A stretch of 64,000 nucleotides of DNA from Paradesulfitobacterium ferrireducens (GTDB taxonomy: Bacteria > Bacillota > Desulfitobacteriia > Desulfitobacteriales > Desulfitobacteriaceae), in NCBI RefSeq assembly GCF_017310645.1, contig NZ_JAFLRH010000002.1:186001-250000 (forward strand), given 5' to 3'. This document shows, one piece after another, positions 38,457-47,442 of the stretch; the first letter of the stretch is position 1; each line of letters opens with the position of its first letter. The notes beneath the pieces are model-generated. The model made no database searches. It saw nothing but the letters and a program-made list of their open reading frames with translations, and was not told where the DNA came from. Both the position numbers and the translations under genes were made by a program.

Positions 38457-38530
38457 GAAGACCTAGTAAGAACACTCATAGGATTAACATGAGATGTGGC
38501 ATTGTTGATAATCAGTAGAATTGGAAGCGG

Positions 38531-40285
38531 GTGAGTAAGGAAGTGCTGGAAACGAGGGCCGGTCTGATCGAGGTAGCCTTGGGACGCAAAGCTCCTGATC
38601 TGTTAATCCGCAATATGCGCCTGGTCAATGTCTATTCCGGGGAGATCCTTGACGGCCAAGAAGTAGCCGTGTGGCAGGGTAGGATAGCTTATGTAGGACC
38701 TGAGGGGAAAGCCGGAGAGGGTACGGAGGTTGTTGACGGTAAAGGCATGTACTTGCTCCCGGGTTTTATCGATGTCCATGGACATGCGGATTTTATTACC
38801 AATCCTCTGTCTTTAGCCCAGGCAATTTTGCCTACAGGAACCACGGGGATGCTGACAGATACCCATGACATTGCAGGAGCGCTGGGGATTGGCGGGGTTG
38901 AACTGATGCTGGAGGCAACCCGCGATATTTCCTTTCGCTACTATGTAGCTGTTCCCTCCGCTTGCCCGCCGCTGCCTGAGTTTGAAGGGGAAGAGGTTTT
39001 TAGCCGGGAAATTGTAGAGGCAAGTTTGGGCAAACCCAGGGTCTTAGCCGTAAGTGAAGTCACAGCCTGGGGACGGCTGATGGTTCCGGAACCGGAGTTT
39101 CTTGCGAAAATCGTTTCCGCTGCGGAACACGGGAAACGCATTGAAGGGCATATGGCCGGGTGTTCCTATGAGAAATTGAATGCTCTCATAGCTTGTGGTT
39201 TTACCTCATGCCATGAGAGCATTACGGCAGAAGAAGCCTTGAACCGCCTGCGCCTCGGGCTCTATGTGATCCTCAGGCATGGCTCGATCAGGGCTGATCT
39301 GGAGCCTCTTTCCCGACTGGTGACCGAGCACTCGGGGCCGGATACTTCAAGGATAATGCTCAGTCCGGACTGGTTCAGCCCTATGGATATCTTGAAGCAT
39401 GGTTATCTAAATTACTTGGTTACCCGTGCAGTAGAGCTGGGAATCCCTGCAATTAAAGCCGTCCAGATGGTTACAATCAATCCGGCGACCTATTTAGGAC
39501 TTGATCGCGAGATTGGCGGAATTGCTCCCGGACGTCTAGCGGACTTTATGTTGGTTAAGGATATTGCCCGACCGGACCCGGCTAAGGTTTGGGTCGGCGG
39601 CCGCTTGGCAGCCGCTGACGGCCGGCTGCTTATGGATTTCCCTAAATTCCCGGCCACGCCGCTGGCAGCCTGGAGAAAAGGCCGTGTCCCCCGATCTCCG
39701 GTTATGGCCGCGGATTTTGCGGTCAAAAGAGATGGAGCGGATAAGGTTGAGGTTCCCATTATTCAGATGGTCAACAAAACCATTACCAAGACAGTGATGC
39801 GCACTCTATCGGTAACCGACGGATTGATTGAGCTTCCGCCGGATCTTATGAAAATCAGTATGTGGTCGGCCCAAGCCCAGACTTGGATGAAGGGCTTTTT
39901 AGGCGGCTTTGGTGCCCGCATCGGGGGTTATGCCAGCAGTATTGCGCATGAGACCCATATGCCGATGGTGGTGGGCAGCAATGACAGAGATATGGCTCAG
40001 GCTGCCAACCGGATGCTGGAAATCGGGGGTGGCACGGTGCTGGTGGAAGAGGGACAGGTGGTTGGGGAAATCCCCATGACCACGGGTGGCATCCTTTCTG
40101 ATACGGGTGTGCAGGAGACAGCCGAAAATTGGACTGAGCTGAATGAATACCTGCATAAAAAAGGGTGCCCCTTTGACGATCCCCTCTTTGGATTGGGTTT
40201 TCTTGGATTTACCGGTTTGCCCTATGTGCGAATTACCCCTTCAGGGGTAGTGGATATCCGTCATAAAGAAGTTATTTTTGGCTAA
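38531..40285 (+). CDS. Adenine-deaminase-like amidohydrolase
   Basis: A 584-residue amidohydrolase resembling adenine deaminase (Ade): the metal motif is DVHGHADF (HxH), followed by GTTGMLTDTHDI (Ade has DPHEIAN), GHMAGCS (GHaPG), SCHESIT (DHEct) and an Asp in LSPDW. All first-shell ligands appear present. The Ade-typical C-terminal domain is also seen. In this catabolic cluster adenine is an unlikely substrate, so a cyclic amide, lactone or other ring C-N/C-O hydrolysis is possible. The start GTG follows GGAAGCGGG. Confidence 0.7.
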   Translation: MSKEVLETRAGLIEVALGRKAPDLLIRNMRLVNVYSGEILDGQEVAVWQGRIAYVGPEGKAGEGTEVVDGKGMYLLPGFIDVHGHADFITNPLSLAQAILPTGTTGMLTDTHDIAGALGIGGVELMLEATRDISFRYYVAVPSACPPLPEFEGEEVFSREIVEASLGKPRVLAVSEVTAWGRLMVPEPEFLAKIVSAAEHGKRIEGHMAGCSYEKLNALIACGFTSCHESITAEEALNRLRLGLYVILRHGSIRADLEPLSRLVTEHSGPDTSRIMLSPDWFSPMDILKHGYLNYLVTRAVELGIPAIKAVQMVTINPATYLGLDREIGGIAPGRLADFMLVKDIARPDPAKVWVGGRLAAADGRLLMDFPKFPATPLAAWRKGRVPRSPVMAADFAVKRDGADKVEVPIIQMVNKTITKTVMRTLSVTDGLIELPPDLMKISMWSAQAQTWMKGFLGGFGARIGGYASSIAHETHMPMVVGSNDRDMAQAANRMLEIGGGTVLVEEGQVVGEIPMTTGGILSDTGVQETAENWTELNEYLHKKGCPFDDPLFGLGFLGFTGLPYVRITPSGVVDIRHKEVIFG

Positions 40286-40336
40286 AGCAAAATTAAAATT
40301 AGAAGCTATCCAAAAAGTTTACGGAGGTGTATTTAT

Positions 40337-41359
40337 GTGAAAGCAGCTGTATTTTATGGTCCCAACCAACCCCTTAAAGTGGAAGACGTGCCAATACCCC
40401 AAATCGGCCCCGGTGAGATCCTGGTTAAAGTCGCAGCCTGTGGACTATGTCACACGGATTTGCACTACATTGACCATGGGGTTCCGACATTCAAAAAGCC
40501 CCCGCTTATTCTCGGTCACGAAATCTCCGGAACAGTTGCCGAAGTGGCTCCGGATGTGACAACCTTCAAAGTAGGCGACCGCGTGCTCTTGCCGGCCGTG
40601 ATGTCCTGCGGCGTTTGTGACAACTGCCGGGAAGGCCGGGGCAATATTTGCTCCAGCATGGTCATGCCGGGCAATGATGTGGATGGTGGCTATGCCGAAT
40701 ACATCAAGGCGCCTGCCAACAATACCTTCCATTTGCCGGAGGAAATCCCCTTGATTGAAGGCTCGATCATTGCGGATGCGATTACGACACCCTATCATGC
40801 CGTGAAGAACCGGGGCAAAGTAAGGCCCGGGGATACCGTAGTAGTTTATGGCTGCGGCGGCGTAGGACTTAACTTGGTTCAAGTCGCCAATGCAGCCGGT
40901 GCGTCCGTGATTGCGGTCGATTTAGCTGAGAATAAACTGGCAAAAGCTAAAGAACTGGGTGCGGTGGCTACGTTTAACGCCGGTGAGACTCAAGATGTGG
41001 CCAAGGCTATCCGCAAATACACCGGCGGGGGCGCGGACATTGCCTTTGAGTGCATCGGCAATCCCAAGACGATGGAAGTCGCTTTCAATGCCGTACGCAA
41101 CGGCGGCCGCTTTGTCATTGTGGGTTACACTGAGCACACCATGACTTTAAATGCCAGCCGGGTGATGTACCGGGAGATGGAGGTGGTCGGTTCCCTCGGC
41201 TGTCCGTTGGTTGATTACCCCAAAGTGATTGAAATGGTCCGCACCGGAAAAATTCAGGTGTTACCGATGGTATCCAAGCGCTTCTCGTTGGATGAAATTA
41301 ATGAAGGCCTTGATTACCTGCGATCCGGCCAAGGATTTAGGTCGGTTATTATACCTTAA
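40337..41359 (+). CDS. Zinc alcohol dehydrogenase, 6-hydroxycyclohex-1-ene-carbonyl-CoA dehydrogenase-like
   Basis: A 340-residue medium-chain dehydrogenase from a GTG (GGAGG about 10 bases upstream). Catalytic zinc is in AACGLCHTDLH (C36-type) and GHEISG; the structural zinc cluster is CGVCDNCREGRGNIC; NAD binding is in YGCGGVGLN. It oxidises an alcohol to a ketone; in benzoyl-CoA-type pathways the homologous Had/BamQ step makes the 6-oxo ring that a BamA-like crotonase then opens, which fits the first gene of the cluster. Substrate assignment is inference. Confidence 0.75.
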   Translation: MKAAVFYGPNQPLKVEDVPIPQIGPGEILVKVAACGLCHTDLHYIDHGVPTFKKPPLILGHEISGTVAEVAPDVTTFKVGDRVLLPAVMSCGVCDNCREGRGNICSSMVMPGNDVDGGYAEYIKAPANNTFHLPEEIPLIEGSIIADAITTPYHAVKNRGKVRPGDTVVVYGCGGVGLNLVQVANAAGASVIAVDLAENKLAKAKELGAVATFNAGETQDVAKAIRKYTGGGADIAFECIGNPKTMEVAFNAVRNGGRFVIVGYTEHTMTLNASRVMYREMEVVGSLGCPLVDYPKVIEMVRTGKIQVLPMVSKRFSLDEINEGLDYLRSGQGFRSVIIP

Positions 41360-41375
41360 AGATTACTCTTAGGGT

Positions 41376-41403
41376 AGTCAGAATTCAGCAGTCAGAATTC
41401 AGC
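41376..41403 (+). repeat. AGTCAGAATTCAGC repeat
   Basis: Two tandem 14-bp units (AGTCAGAATTCAGC) just after the dehydrogenase, sharing the motif of the 38408 repeat. Confidence 0.7.
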
Positions 41404-41440
41404 GAAGATCAGCTCGATCCCGGGTGAGGAGGGGATAAGG

Positions 41441-42325
41441 ATGGCAGCAACCGGTCTTACAAACAATCTACCTCAAGCTGAGGCACAGGCAAAAGTGCCG
41501 CGCATAGATTTCCATGTCCATCTTGGGGTCTATACCTACCATCACGAGTGGGTGACAGAATGGATGAAAATTGCCCACCCGGTCGGGTATGAGGAGTATA
41601 TTGAGCGGTATAATGATCCGGGAGCGTTCGAAGAGCTCCTGACCAGTGAAGGAGTGGACTATGCCTGTGTGCTCACAGAGCTCAGCCACATTACCACAGG
41701 AGTCTGCACCAATGAGCAGGTTCGGGATTTTTGTCATGGGCGCCCCCGCCTCATTCCTTTTTGCGATGTCAACCCCAACATCTATACCAGGCCGGGTGAG
41801 CAGCTACGGCGTTTTGTGGAAGATGAAGGGTTTCGCGGGGTCAAACTTTATCCCACCTATCAACAGTACTATCTAAATGATCCTAAGATTTATCCCATTT
41901 ACCGCGCGGCTGAGGATCTGGGGATTCCGGTTCTGATTCACACCGGTTCATCGATCTTCCGCGGCGCCCGCCTTAAATACGGGGATCCCTTGCACTTGGA
42001 TGATGTAGCCGTCGATTTCCCCTACCTGAAGCTGATCATGGCCCACTCCGGGCGCGGGTTTTGGTATGACCGGGCATTTTTCCTTTCCAGAATCCACGAA
42101 AATGTGTATATGGAGGTTTCCGGTCTTCCTCCGACCAAGCTTCTGGATTATTTTCCGGACTTGGGGCGCAATGTGGATAAAGTAATTTATGGAAGCGATT
42201 GGCCGGGTAACCCCTGGATAGGGTCTAACATGACAAAAATTGCCGAGCTGCCGCTCCCTCCCGGGGGAGCAGATAAGATCCTGGGCGGCAATGCGGCCAA
42301 GATTTTGGGTTTAACACTGAACTAA
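41441..42325 (+). CDS. Amidohydrolase-2 family metal-dependent hydrolase
   Basis: A 294-residue TIM-barrel protein with DFHVHLG (DxHxH), VLIHTGSS, MAHSGRG and YGSDWPGN, the full ligand set of the amidohydrolase-2 family that includes decarboxylases and ring hydrolases. It could decarboxylate or hydrolyse a cyclic acid intermediate. The last codons (L-T-L-N-stop) lie inside the structured repeat at 42312, so the C-terminus was reshaped by that element's insertion; this is seen directly by comparison with the second copy. Confidence 0.78.
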   Translation: MAATGLTNNLPQAEAQAKVPRIDFHVHLGVYTYHHEWVTEWMKIAHPVGYEEYIERYNDPGAFEELLTSEGVDYACVLTELSHITTGVCTNEQVRDFCHGRPRLIPFCDVNPNIYTRPGEQLRRFVEDEGFRGVKLYPTYQQYYLNDPKIYPIYRAAEDLGIPVLIHTGSSIFRGARLKYGDPLHLDDVAVDFPYLKLIMAHSGRGFWYDRAFFLSRIHENVYMEVSGLPPTKLLDYFPDLGRNVDKVIYGSDWPGNPWIGSNMTKIAELPLPPGGADKILGGNAAKILGLTLN

Positions 42326-42447
42326 CCCGCCCTAAGTCCCTCGCCTCTAAAGGCGGCGGGTGCCAAAGGGCGGTTAAGTCCAGTATGGACTCGACTAACA
42401 TTCAGCGGGGGTTGAATCCCCCTCTGAATGAAGTCTCGGTTCAATCT
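42312..42447 (+). mobile_element. Structured non-coding element, copy A (omega-RNA/HEARO- or IS605-end-like)
   Basis: 136 nt, almost identical to 54024-54158: only a few substitutions and one 1-nt indel. Pairings visible: CCGCCC/GGGCGG outer stem with inner CGCC/GGCG, AGTCC/GGACT hairpin, and CATTCAG..GGGGG/CCCCC..CTGAATG hairpin. One difference in the inner stem keeps pairing (C-G becomes U-G). No transposase is nearby. The hairpin resembles, from memory, the right end and omega-RNA of IS605/IscB-type elements (HEARO RNA). Type is uncertain; a stand-alone RNA or MITE is possible. Confidence 0.6.
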
Positions 42448-42509
42448 AGGGTTTAGGCACAGCCTTAAAAAAGTAATTACAATAATTTTGTTGAGAGAGG
42501 GGTGTTTCC

Positions 42510-43289
42510 ATGTCTTATGAGGTTATTCAATTGACTAAAGAGAATGGGGTAGCGACCATTACTTTAAACCGTCCCCCCATGAACCCCTTAAATAGCCAAG
42601 TATTTCGAGAATTAGCCAGGGCGATTGATGAACTGGATGCGGATAGCTCGGTTAAAGCCGTCATCATTACCGGATCCGGAGAAAAAGCGTTGGCCGCCGG
42701 TGCGGACATTACGGAGATGGTGAACCTAAGTCCGGTGGAGGCCTATGCGTTTTGCCAAATCTCGCGGACGGCCTTTGAAAAGATTGAAAACCTGCGCAAA
42801 CCGGTAATCGCTGCGGTTAATGGGCTGGCTTTAGGCGGAGGCACTGAGCTTACCCTGGCCTGCGATTTCCGGATTGCGGCGGATACGGCGAAGTTCGGGC
42901 AGCCGGAAATCAATCTCGGAATCATTCCCGGAGCAGGCGGAACCCAGCGTTTAGCCCGCCTGATCGGGACTTCCAAGGCGAAGGAACTCATTTTCCTGGG
43001 CGATATCATTGATGCAGCCACGGCGGAAAAATTAGGTTTAGTGAACAAGGTTGTCCCGGCCGCTTTACTGATGGAAGAAGCCAGAAAATTGGCGCAAAAA
43101 TTGGCCTCCAAACCGGCAATAGCCATGAAGATGGCCAAAGAGGCGATCAATACCGGGATCAACCTGGATATTTCTTCGGCTTTAACTTTGGAAATCCAGA
43201 ATTTTGTCACCGCTTTTGCCAGCGAGGATCGGAAAGAGGGCATGGGAGCCTTTATGGAAAAGAGAAAGCCCAATTTTACGGATAAGTAA
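42510..43289 (+). CDS. Enoyl-CoA hydratase (crotonase family)
   Basis: A 259-residue classical enoyl-CoA hydratase: GLALGGGTELTLACD carries the first catalytic Glu, and FGQPEINLGIIPGAGGTQRLAR carries the second. Both are present, unlike the crotonase at 31922. It hydrates a trans-2-enoyl-CoA during beta-oxidation. The GAGAGGGG site precedes the ATG. It sits between the structured element and the acyl-CoA dehydrogenase. Confidence 0.88.
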   Translation: MSYEVIQLTKENGVATITLNRPPMNPLNSQVFRELARAIDELDADSSVKAVIITGSGEKALAAGADITEMVNLSPVEAYAFCQISRTAFEKIENLRKPVIAAVNGLALGGGTELTLACDFRIAADTAKFGQPEINLGIIPGAGGTQRLARLIGTSKAKELIFLGDIIDAATAEKLGLVNKVVPAALLMEEARKLAQKLASKPAIAMKMAKEAINTGINLDISSALTLEIQNFVTAFASEDRKEGMGAFMEKRKPNFTDK

Positions 43290-43322
43290 AACTCTAATTT
43301 TAACTTGCGAGAGGTGAAGAGG

Positions 43323-45077
43323 ATGCCGGATTTGCCCAAAGGCGGGAGCTTTTTATTAGAGCGGACAGATCCTCAAAGTATTTTTACCCCTGAGGATTTT
43401 ACGGAAGAGCATAAAATGCTGGCACGCACGGTGAAGGGATTCGTCGATGACCATATCTTGGCTAATATCGAGGAGCTGGAGGCACAGAAAGAAGGCTTAA
43501 TCAGAGAACTGCTCATGTCTGCGGGGGAGCTTGGCCTCCTGGGTGCGGAAATTCCGGAAGCATACGACGGCTTTGAGCTGGACAAGATCAGTGCCACCTT
43601 GATTGCGGAAGGAATGGGCCGTGCGGGTTCCTTTGCCATGACCCAAGGCGGGCAGACAGGCATCGGCAGTTTACCCATTGTTTTCTTCGGCAACGAGGCT
43701 CAGAAGCAGAAATACCTTCCGGGAATTGTTACCGGGGAAAAGATCGGGGCCTATGCTCTGACAGAGCCCGGAGCCGGTTCGGATGCCTTAGCGGCGAAGA
43801 CCAAAGCCGTCTTAAGTGCGGATGGAAAATACTATATCCTTAACGGGGCCAAACAATTTATTACCAATGCCGGAATGGCGGATGTGTTCATTGTCTATGC
43901 CAAGATTGACGGGGAGAAATTCAGCGCTTTTATCGTGGATGGGGATTCGGAAGGCCTGTCCACGGGTGCCGAGGAAAAAAAGATGGGGATTAAAGGGTCT
44001 TCGACCCGGACCTTAATCTTGGAAGATGTCAAAGTGCCGGTGGAAAACCTGCTCTTTGAAATCGGGCGCGGGCACGTGGTCGCGTTCAATATCTTGAACA
44101 TGGGGCGCTACAAGCTGGCGGCGAACTCGGTTGGCAACGCCAAATTTGCCCTTGAAATGGCGGCAACCTATGCCAATGAGCGCAAACAGTTCAATGTCCC
44201 GATCGCACAATTCGGCCTGGTTAAGGAGAAACTGGCGGAAATGGCAGTGAAAATTTATGCTGCCGAAAGTATCGTATACCGTACCGGCGGATTGCTTGAT
44301 CAGATGATGGGAAGCCTGGATACCTCCGGTCCGGATGCCGGGCAGATCGCTGCCAAAGGGATCGAGGAATATGCCGTGGAATGCTCCATGAACAAGGTCT
44401 TCGCCACAGAAGTATTGGGGTATGTGGTAGATGAGGGAGTGCAGATTCACGGCGGGTACGGCTTCATCTCGGAATACCCGATTGAGCGGCTGTACCGGGA
44501 TGCCCGGATTTACCGAATTTTCGAAGGAACGAACGAAATCAACCGTTCCTTGATCCCGACTACACTCGTACGCAGAGACACGAAAGGGGAGCTTACCCTC
44601 CGGGAAGGAATCTCTGCCCTCGATGTGCGCCTAGCCGGAGATTTTCCGGTACGGGTAAAAGCAGAGGAATTGGTCCAAGCAGCAAAAGACATTTTCTTAT
44701 TTACTCTGGGTAGGGGTTTGGACAAGTACGGAGAAGGACTCTCAAAGCAGCAGGAGATACTAGGCCGACTGGCTGATATTGCTATAGGGGCGTTTGCCAT
44801 GGAGAGTGCCTGGCTGAGAGCTGAAAAAGCAGCGGCTAAAGATGGAGAAGCTGGGGCCAAGCTCAAAACAATGATGGCCAAAACCTATATCTATGCTAAT
44901 ATCAGCAGGCTTAAGACTGCAGCCCAGGAGGTTCTGGCTGCCCTGGCAGAGGGTCAGGAGTTAGAGGGTCTGCTGGCTAAGCTGGATAAGCTGACGCGCT
45001 ACACACCCGTAAACACCGTGGCCTTAAGGCAGGAGATTGCGGCTGCTGTGTCCGATGCCGGCAAGTATGTCGTATGA
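43323..45077 (+). CDS. Acyl-CoA dehydrogenase with C-terminal extension
   Basis: 584 residues from an ATG behind GAGAGGTGAAGAG; the frame from 43305 is rejected. The FAD-binding middle domain (YALTEPGAGSDALAAKT, QFITNAG) and the helical domain with an EYAVECSMNKVFATE segment and GGYGFISEYPIERLYRDARIYRIFEGTNEINR are typical. A helical extension of ~150 residues after the usual end is of the type found in larger acyl-CoA dehydrogenases of anaerobic Firmicutes. It introduces the double bond for the neighbouring hydratase; electrons would go to an ETF not encoded here. Confidence 0.86.
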   Translation: MPDLPKGGSFLLERTDPQSIFTPEDFTEEHKMLARTVKGFVDDHILANIEELEAQKEGLIRELLMSAGELGLLGAEIPEAYDGFELDKISATLIAEGMGRAGSFAMTQGGQTGIGSLPIVFFGNEAQKQKYLPGIVTGEKIGAYALTEPGAGSDALAAKTKAVLSADGKYYILNGAKQFITNAGMADVFIVYAKIDGEKFSAFIVDGDSEGLSTGAEEKKMGIKGSSTRTLILEDVKVPVENLLFEIGRGHVVAFNILNMGRYKLAANSVGNAKFALEMAATYANERKQFNVPIAQFGLVKEKLAEMAVKIYAAESIVYRTGGLLDQMMGSLDTSGPDAGQIAAKGIEEYAVECSMNKVFATEVLGYVVDEGVQIHGGYGFISEYPIERLYRDARIYRIFEGTNEINRSLIPTTLVRRDTKGELTLREGISALDVRLAGDFPVRVKAEELVQAAKDIFLFTLGRGLDKYGEGLSKQQEILGRLADIAIGAFAMESAWLRAEKAAAKDGEAGAKLKTMMAKTYIYANISRLKTAAQEVLAALAEGQELEGLLAKLDKLTRYTPVNTVALRQEIAAAVSDAGKYVV

Positions 45078-45144
45078 CAAACCAGCCCCTTTCGGAGAGC
45101 TGTAATCCTAAAACCAGATGATAGAGCTGAAAATCTATAATCTC

Positions 45145-45204
45145 AACCCCCTTGGAATATGCGTACTTTGAAGGAAGTACGAGTTTCCAAGAGGGTTCTT
45201 TTTC
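45145..45204 (+). terminator. Terminator after the acyl-CoA dehydrogenase
   Basis: CCCCCTTGGAA pairs with TTCCAAGAGGG around an inner GTACTT/AAGTAC stem, followed by TTCTTTTT. It ends the ring-degradation cluster. Confidence 0.75.
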
Positions 45205-45213
45205 TGCTATAAT
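45205..45213 (+). promoter_or_regulatory. Extended -10 promoter for the thioesterase gene
   Basis: TGCTATAAT lies about 90 bp before the thioesterase start and directly after the terminator. TTCCAA at 45185-45190 is a weak -35 at 17-bp spacing. Confidence 0.5.
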
Positions 45214-45301
45214 TTTCAATATCGAGGTGCCGAATCAGGAAAGTTCCTATCGCGTTATTTTCGAGCACAACTTCAGAAATAATAATGAACGAGGGGAAGG
45301 A

Positions 45302-45703
45302 TTGAATCGCGTGGCAGACATCAAAGAAATCGAAGCAAATCCTTACTGGCAGAACCACGGTCAGCGCCTGGGGGAAGGGGAGCCGCCGGAGGTCATCATG
45401 GAAGTGCCCCCTACAGTGCTGCAAATATACGGAACTGCTCACGGCGGAGCCATTGCCGGGCTTATGGACTCAGCAATTGCGGTGGCTGTTAATTACGAGT
45501 TGCCGCCGGACAAAGGGGCAGCCACCATTGAATTAAAATTGAATTATCTGCGTCCGGTTAAAGGAGGAACGCTAAGGGCACAAGGCCAAGTCATCAGCCG
45601 CGGCAAAATGATTGTGGTCGGAGAAGGGCGGATATGGGACGGAGACGGGGAATTAGCGGCCATCGGTACGGCAACGTTCAGAGTGTTTGAGAGAAAGAAA
45701 TAG
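45302..45703 (+). CDS. PaaI-type acyl-CoA thioesterase
   Basis: 133 residues from a TTG just after GAGGGG; a GTG at 45311 is an alternative, and the longer frame back to 45152 runs through the terminator, so it is rejected. The hot-dog fold pattern is clear: GTAHGGAIAGLMDSAIAVAV, then ELKLNYLRPVKGGTLRAQGQVISRGK. It probably hydrolyses CoA esters of ring intermediates to free CoA. It has its own promoter and a strong terminator. Confidence 0.8.
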   Translation: MNRVADIKEIEANPYWQNHGQRLGEGEPPEVIMEVPPTVLQIYGTAHGGAIAGLMDSAIAVAVNYELPPDKGAATIELKLNYLRPVKGGTLRAQGQVISRGKMIVVGEGRIWDGDGELAAIGTATFRVFERKK

Positions 45704-45712
45704 AAAAAAGGC

Positions 45713-45758
45713 AAAAGCATCTCTCTTGTTTGGTAACAGGAGAGATGCTTTTAATTTT
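45713..45758 (+). terminator. Strong terminator after the thioesterase
   Basis: AAAAGCATCTCTC pairs with GAGAGATGCTTTT around a short loop and is followed by AATTTTTG. The following stretch 45759-46227 has no gene. Confidence 0.9.
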
Positions 45759-46032
45759 TGTTCGAAATTAAAAATAACCTACTCAAATTAGACTAAACAT
45801 ATTAATGCTAAATGCAAATAAATAAAACTAGAACATCCTAAACAAATCAAAACCCAAAATTATTGTGAAAAATTATATTTTTTTATTAAATCAGAATATG
45901 AAGGAATAACTGAAAATTTGTAGAATATAATTTAACATTAAAATTGGTTAGACCAGTCAATACCACAGAATATACCATGGACGCAATAAGTAATACCGAA
46001 CTGGCTTTCCAAACTAGGCATCTCTTGCAACT

Positions 46033-46080
46033 CAATCATCAACATCAACAACATCAACATCATTCATCAACACTATCACC
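46033..46080 (+). other. CATCAA-type low-complexity stretch
   Basis: Short CATCAACA/CATCAT repeats upstream of the ABC-transporter genes. The rest of 45759-46227 is AT-rich; I see no sigma-54 element and no credible gene (the frame at 45944-46144 is low-complexity). Confidence 0.5.
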
Positions 46081-46227
46081 AAGACCGACGAACGTGCAAA
46101 ATGACAAAGGGGGGCGTGCCCAGAAAAGAGTAAATTTTTGCTAAAAGATATCAGAAAAGTGGAAAATGGCAGAAGAGTGAATTAGGAAGAGATGCTGAAA
46201 AACCTAAAATCAGGAGGGGGAAGATCC

Positions 46228-47379
46228 ATGAAGAAAAAAATTGCTTTAATTACTTCAGTCGTATTAAGTCTTTCTTTAGCACTGACGGGTTGTGGCAGCA
46301 GCACAGCCAATTCCGGAAAATCCGGCGGGGCCGGCGGGGACAAGATTAAAATCGGTGTTGCGATTCCGCTAACCGGTGCGATTGCGGAAACGGGCGGTAC
46401 AATTAAAAAGGCCGTTGAGCTTGGCGCTGAACAAATCAACCAAAAAGGCGGAATCAACGGCAAGCAAGTTGAATTAGTTGAACTGGACGACAAAGCCGAT
46501 CCCAAGGAAGCCGCCATTGTGGCCAATAAATTTGCTTCCGATTCTTCCATTATCGGAGTGGTCGGACACTATACCAGTTCCACCACGTTAGCGGGAGCAC
46601 CAATCTATAACAAAGCAGGCCTCTCTCATATCGCCATCGGTTCAACTTCCCCGGCGGTCACCAATGCCGGACCTTTTACCTACCGGGATATCACTACGGA
46701 CGCCTATGACGGTGAAATCGTAGCTAAATGGACAGTAGACGAAGGTGCCAAGAAAATCGCCATTCTTTATGAAAATGATGACTACGGTAAAGGGTTAGCC
46801 GATGTTTATAACAAAAAAGTCACTTCACTAGGCTCCCAAATTGTATTCCAAGAGCCTTATAACCTCGGGGAAACTAAAGACTTCAGCGCCATTCTGACCA
46901 AGCTGAAAGCCGCCGGTCCGGATACTATCTTTATTGCCGGACAATACAACGAAGCAGCCATGATTCTGAAGCAAGGCAAGAGACTGGGAATCAGCCTCCC
47001 GGTTTTCGGTTCCAATGGACTCTATTCTGATGCCCTGATTCAACTTGGTGGTCAAGAAGTAGAAGGATTGCGCGCGGTGGGTTCGTTCCACCGTTCGGCG
47101 GATTATCCGGAAGCCAAAGCGTTTATCGATGCTTACAAAGCAAAATGGGGTCAAGAGCCTGACACTTGGGCCGCTTATGCTTATGATGCGCTCAATATCC
47201 TGTTCGAAGCCGTGAAAAACGGCGGCGAAGACCGTAAAAAAGTCAATGACTACTTAACCACCCTTAAAGACTTCAAAGGTGCTACCGGTACTACGACATT
47301 TGATGCCAACGGAGACTGCCTGAAAGAACCTTTGAAACTTATCGTTAAAAACGGAAAATTCGAGATCTATAAAAAGTAG
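46228..47379 (+). CDS. Branched-chain amino acid/aromatic-type ABC transporter binding lipoprotein (LivJ/LivK-like)
   Basis: 383 residues from an ATG after AGGAGGGGG (the frame from 46192 is rejected). A lipoprotein signal ends LALTGCGS with the lipidated Cys in the LTGC lipobox. The mature part is a periplasmic-binding-protein type I fold (KIGVAIPLTGAIAETG, VVGHYTSSTT, YENDDYGKG). It captures the ligand outside the membrane for the four genes that follow. In anaerobic aromatic degraders this class often carries aromatic acids; here that link is inferred from the neighbouring CoA-ester genes. Confidence 0.85.
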   Translation: MKKKIALITSVVLSLSLALTGCGSSTANSGKSGGAGGDKIKIGVAIPLTGAIAETGGTIKKAVELGAEQINQKGGINGKQVELVELDDKADPKEAAIVANKFASDSSIIGVVGHYTSSTTLAGAPIYNKAGLSHIAIGSTSPAVTNAGPFTYRDITTDAYDGEIVAKWTVDEGAKKIAILYENDDYGKGLADVYNKKVTSLGSQIVFQEPYNLGETKDFSAILTKLKAAGPDTIFIAGQYNEAAMILKQGKRLGISLPVFGSNGLYSDALIQLGGQEVEGLRAVGSFHRSADYPEAKAFIDAYKAKWGQEPDTWAAYAYDALNILFEAVKNGGEDRKKVNDYLTTLKDFKGATGTTTFDANGDCLKEPLKLIVKNGKFEIYKK

Positions 47380-47442
47380 TTAGCGCCGGAGGGGAGGGGG
47401 TTTTTCCTCCTCCCCCAAATGCCATCCGAGGAAGGTGAGAAG

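Noticed and set aside
45152-45301. Longer N-terminus for the thioesterase
   Set aside because: It runs through a clear terminator and promoter and lacks a ribosome site.
45944-46144. Small ORF rich in Gln/His
   Set aside because: Encoded by the CATCAA low-complexity stretch; no ribosome site or familiar sequence.
45759-46227. Sigma-54 promoter before the ABC transporter
   Set aside because: Several GG runs were checked but none has GC at the required 10-base spacing.
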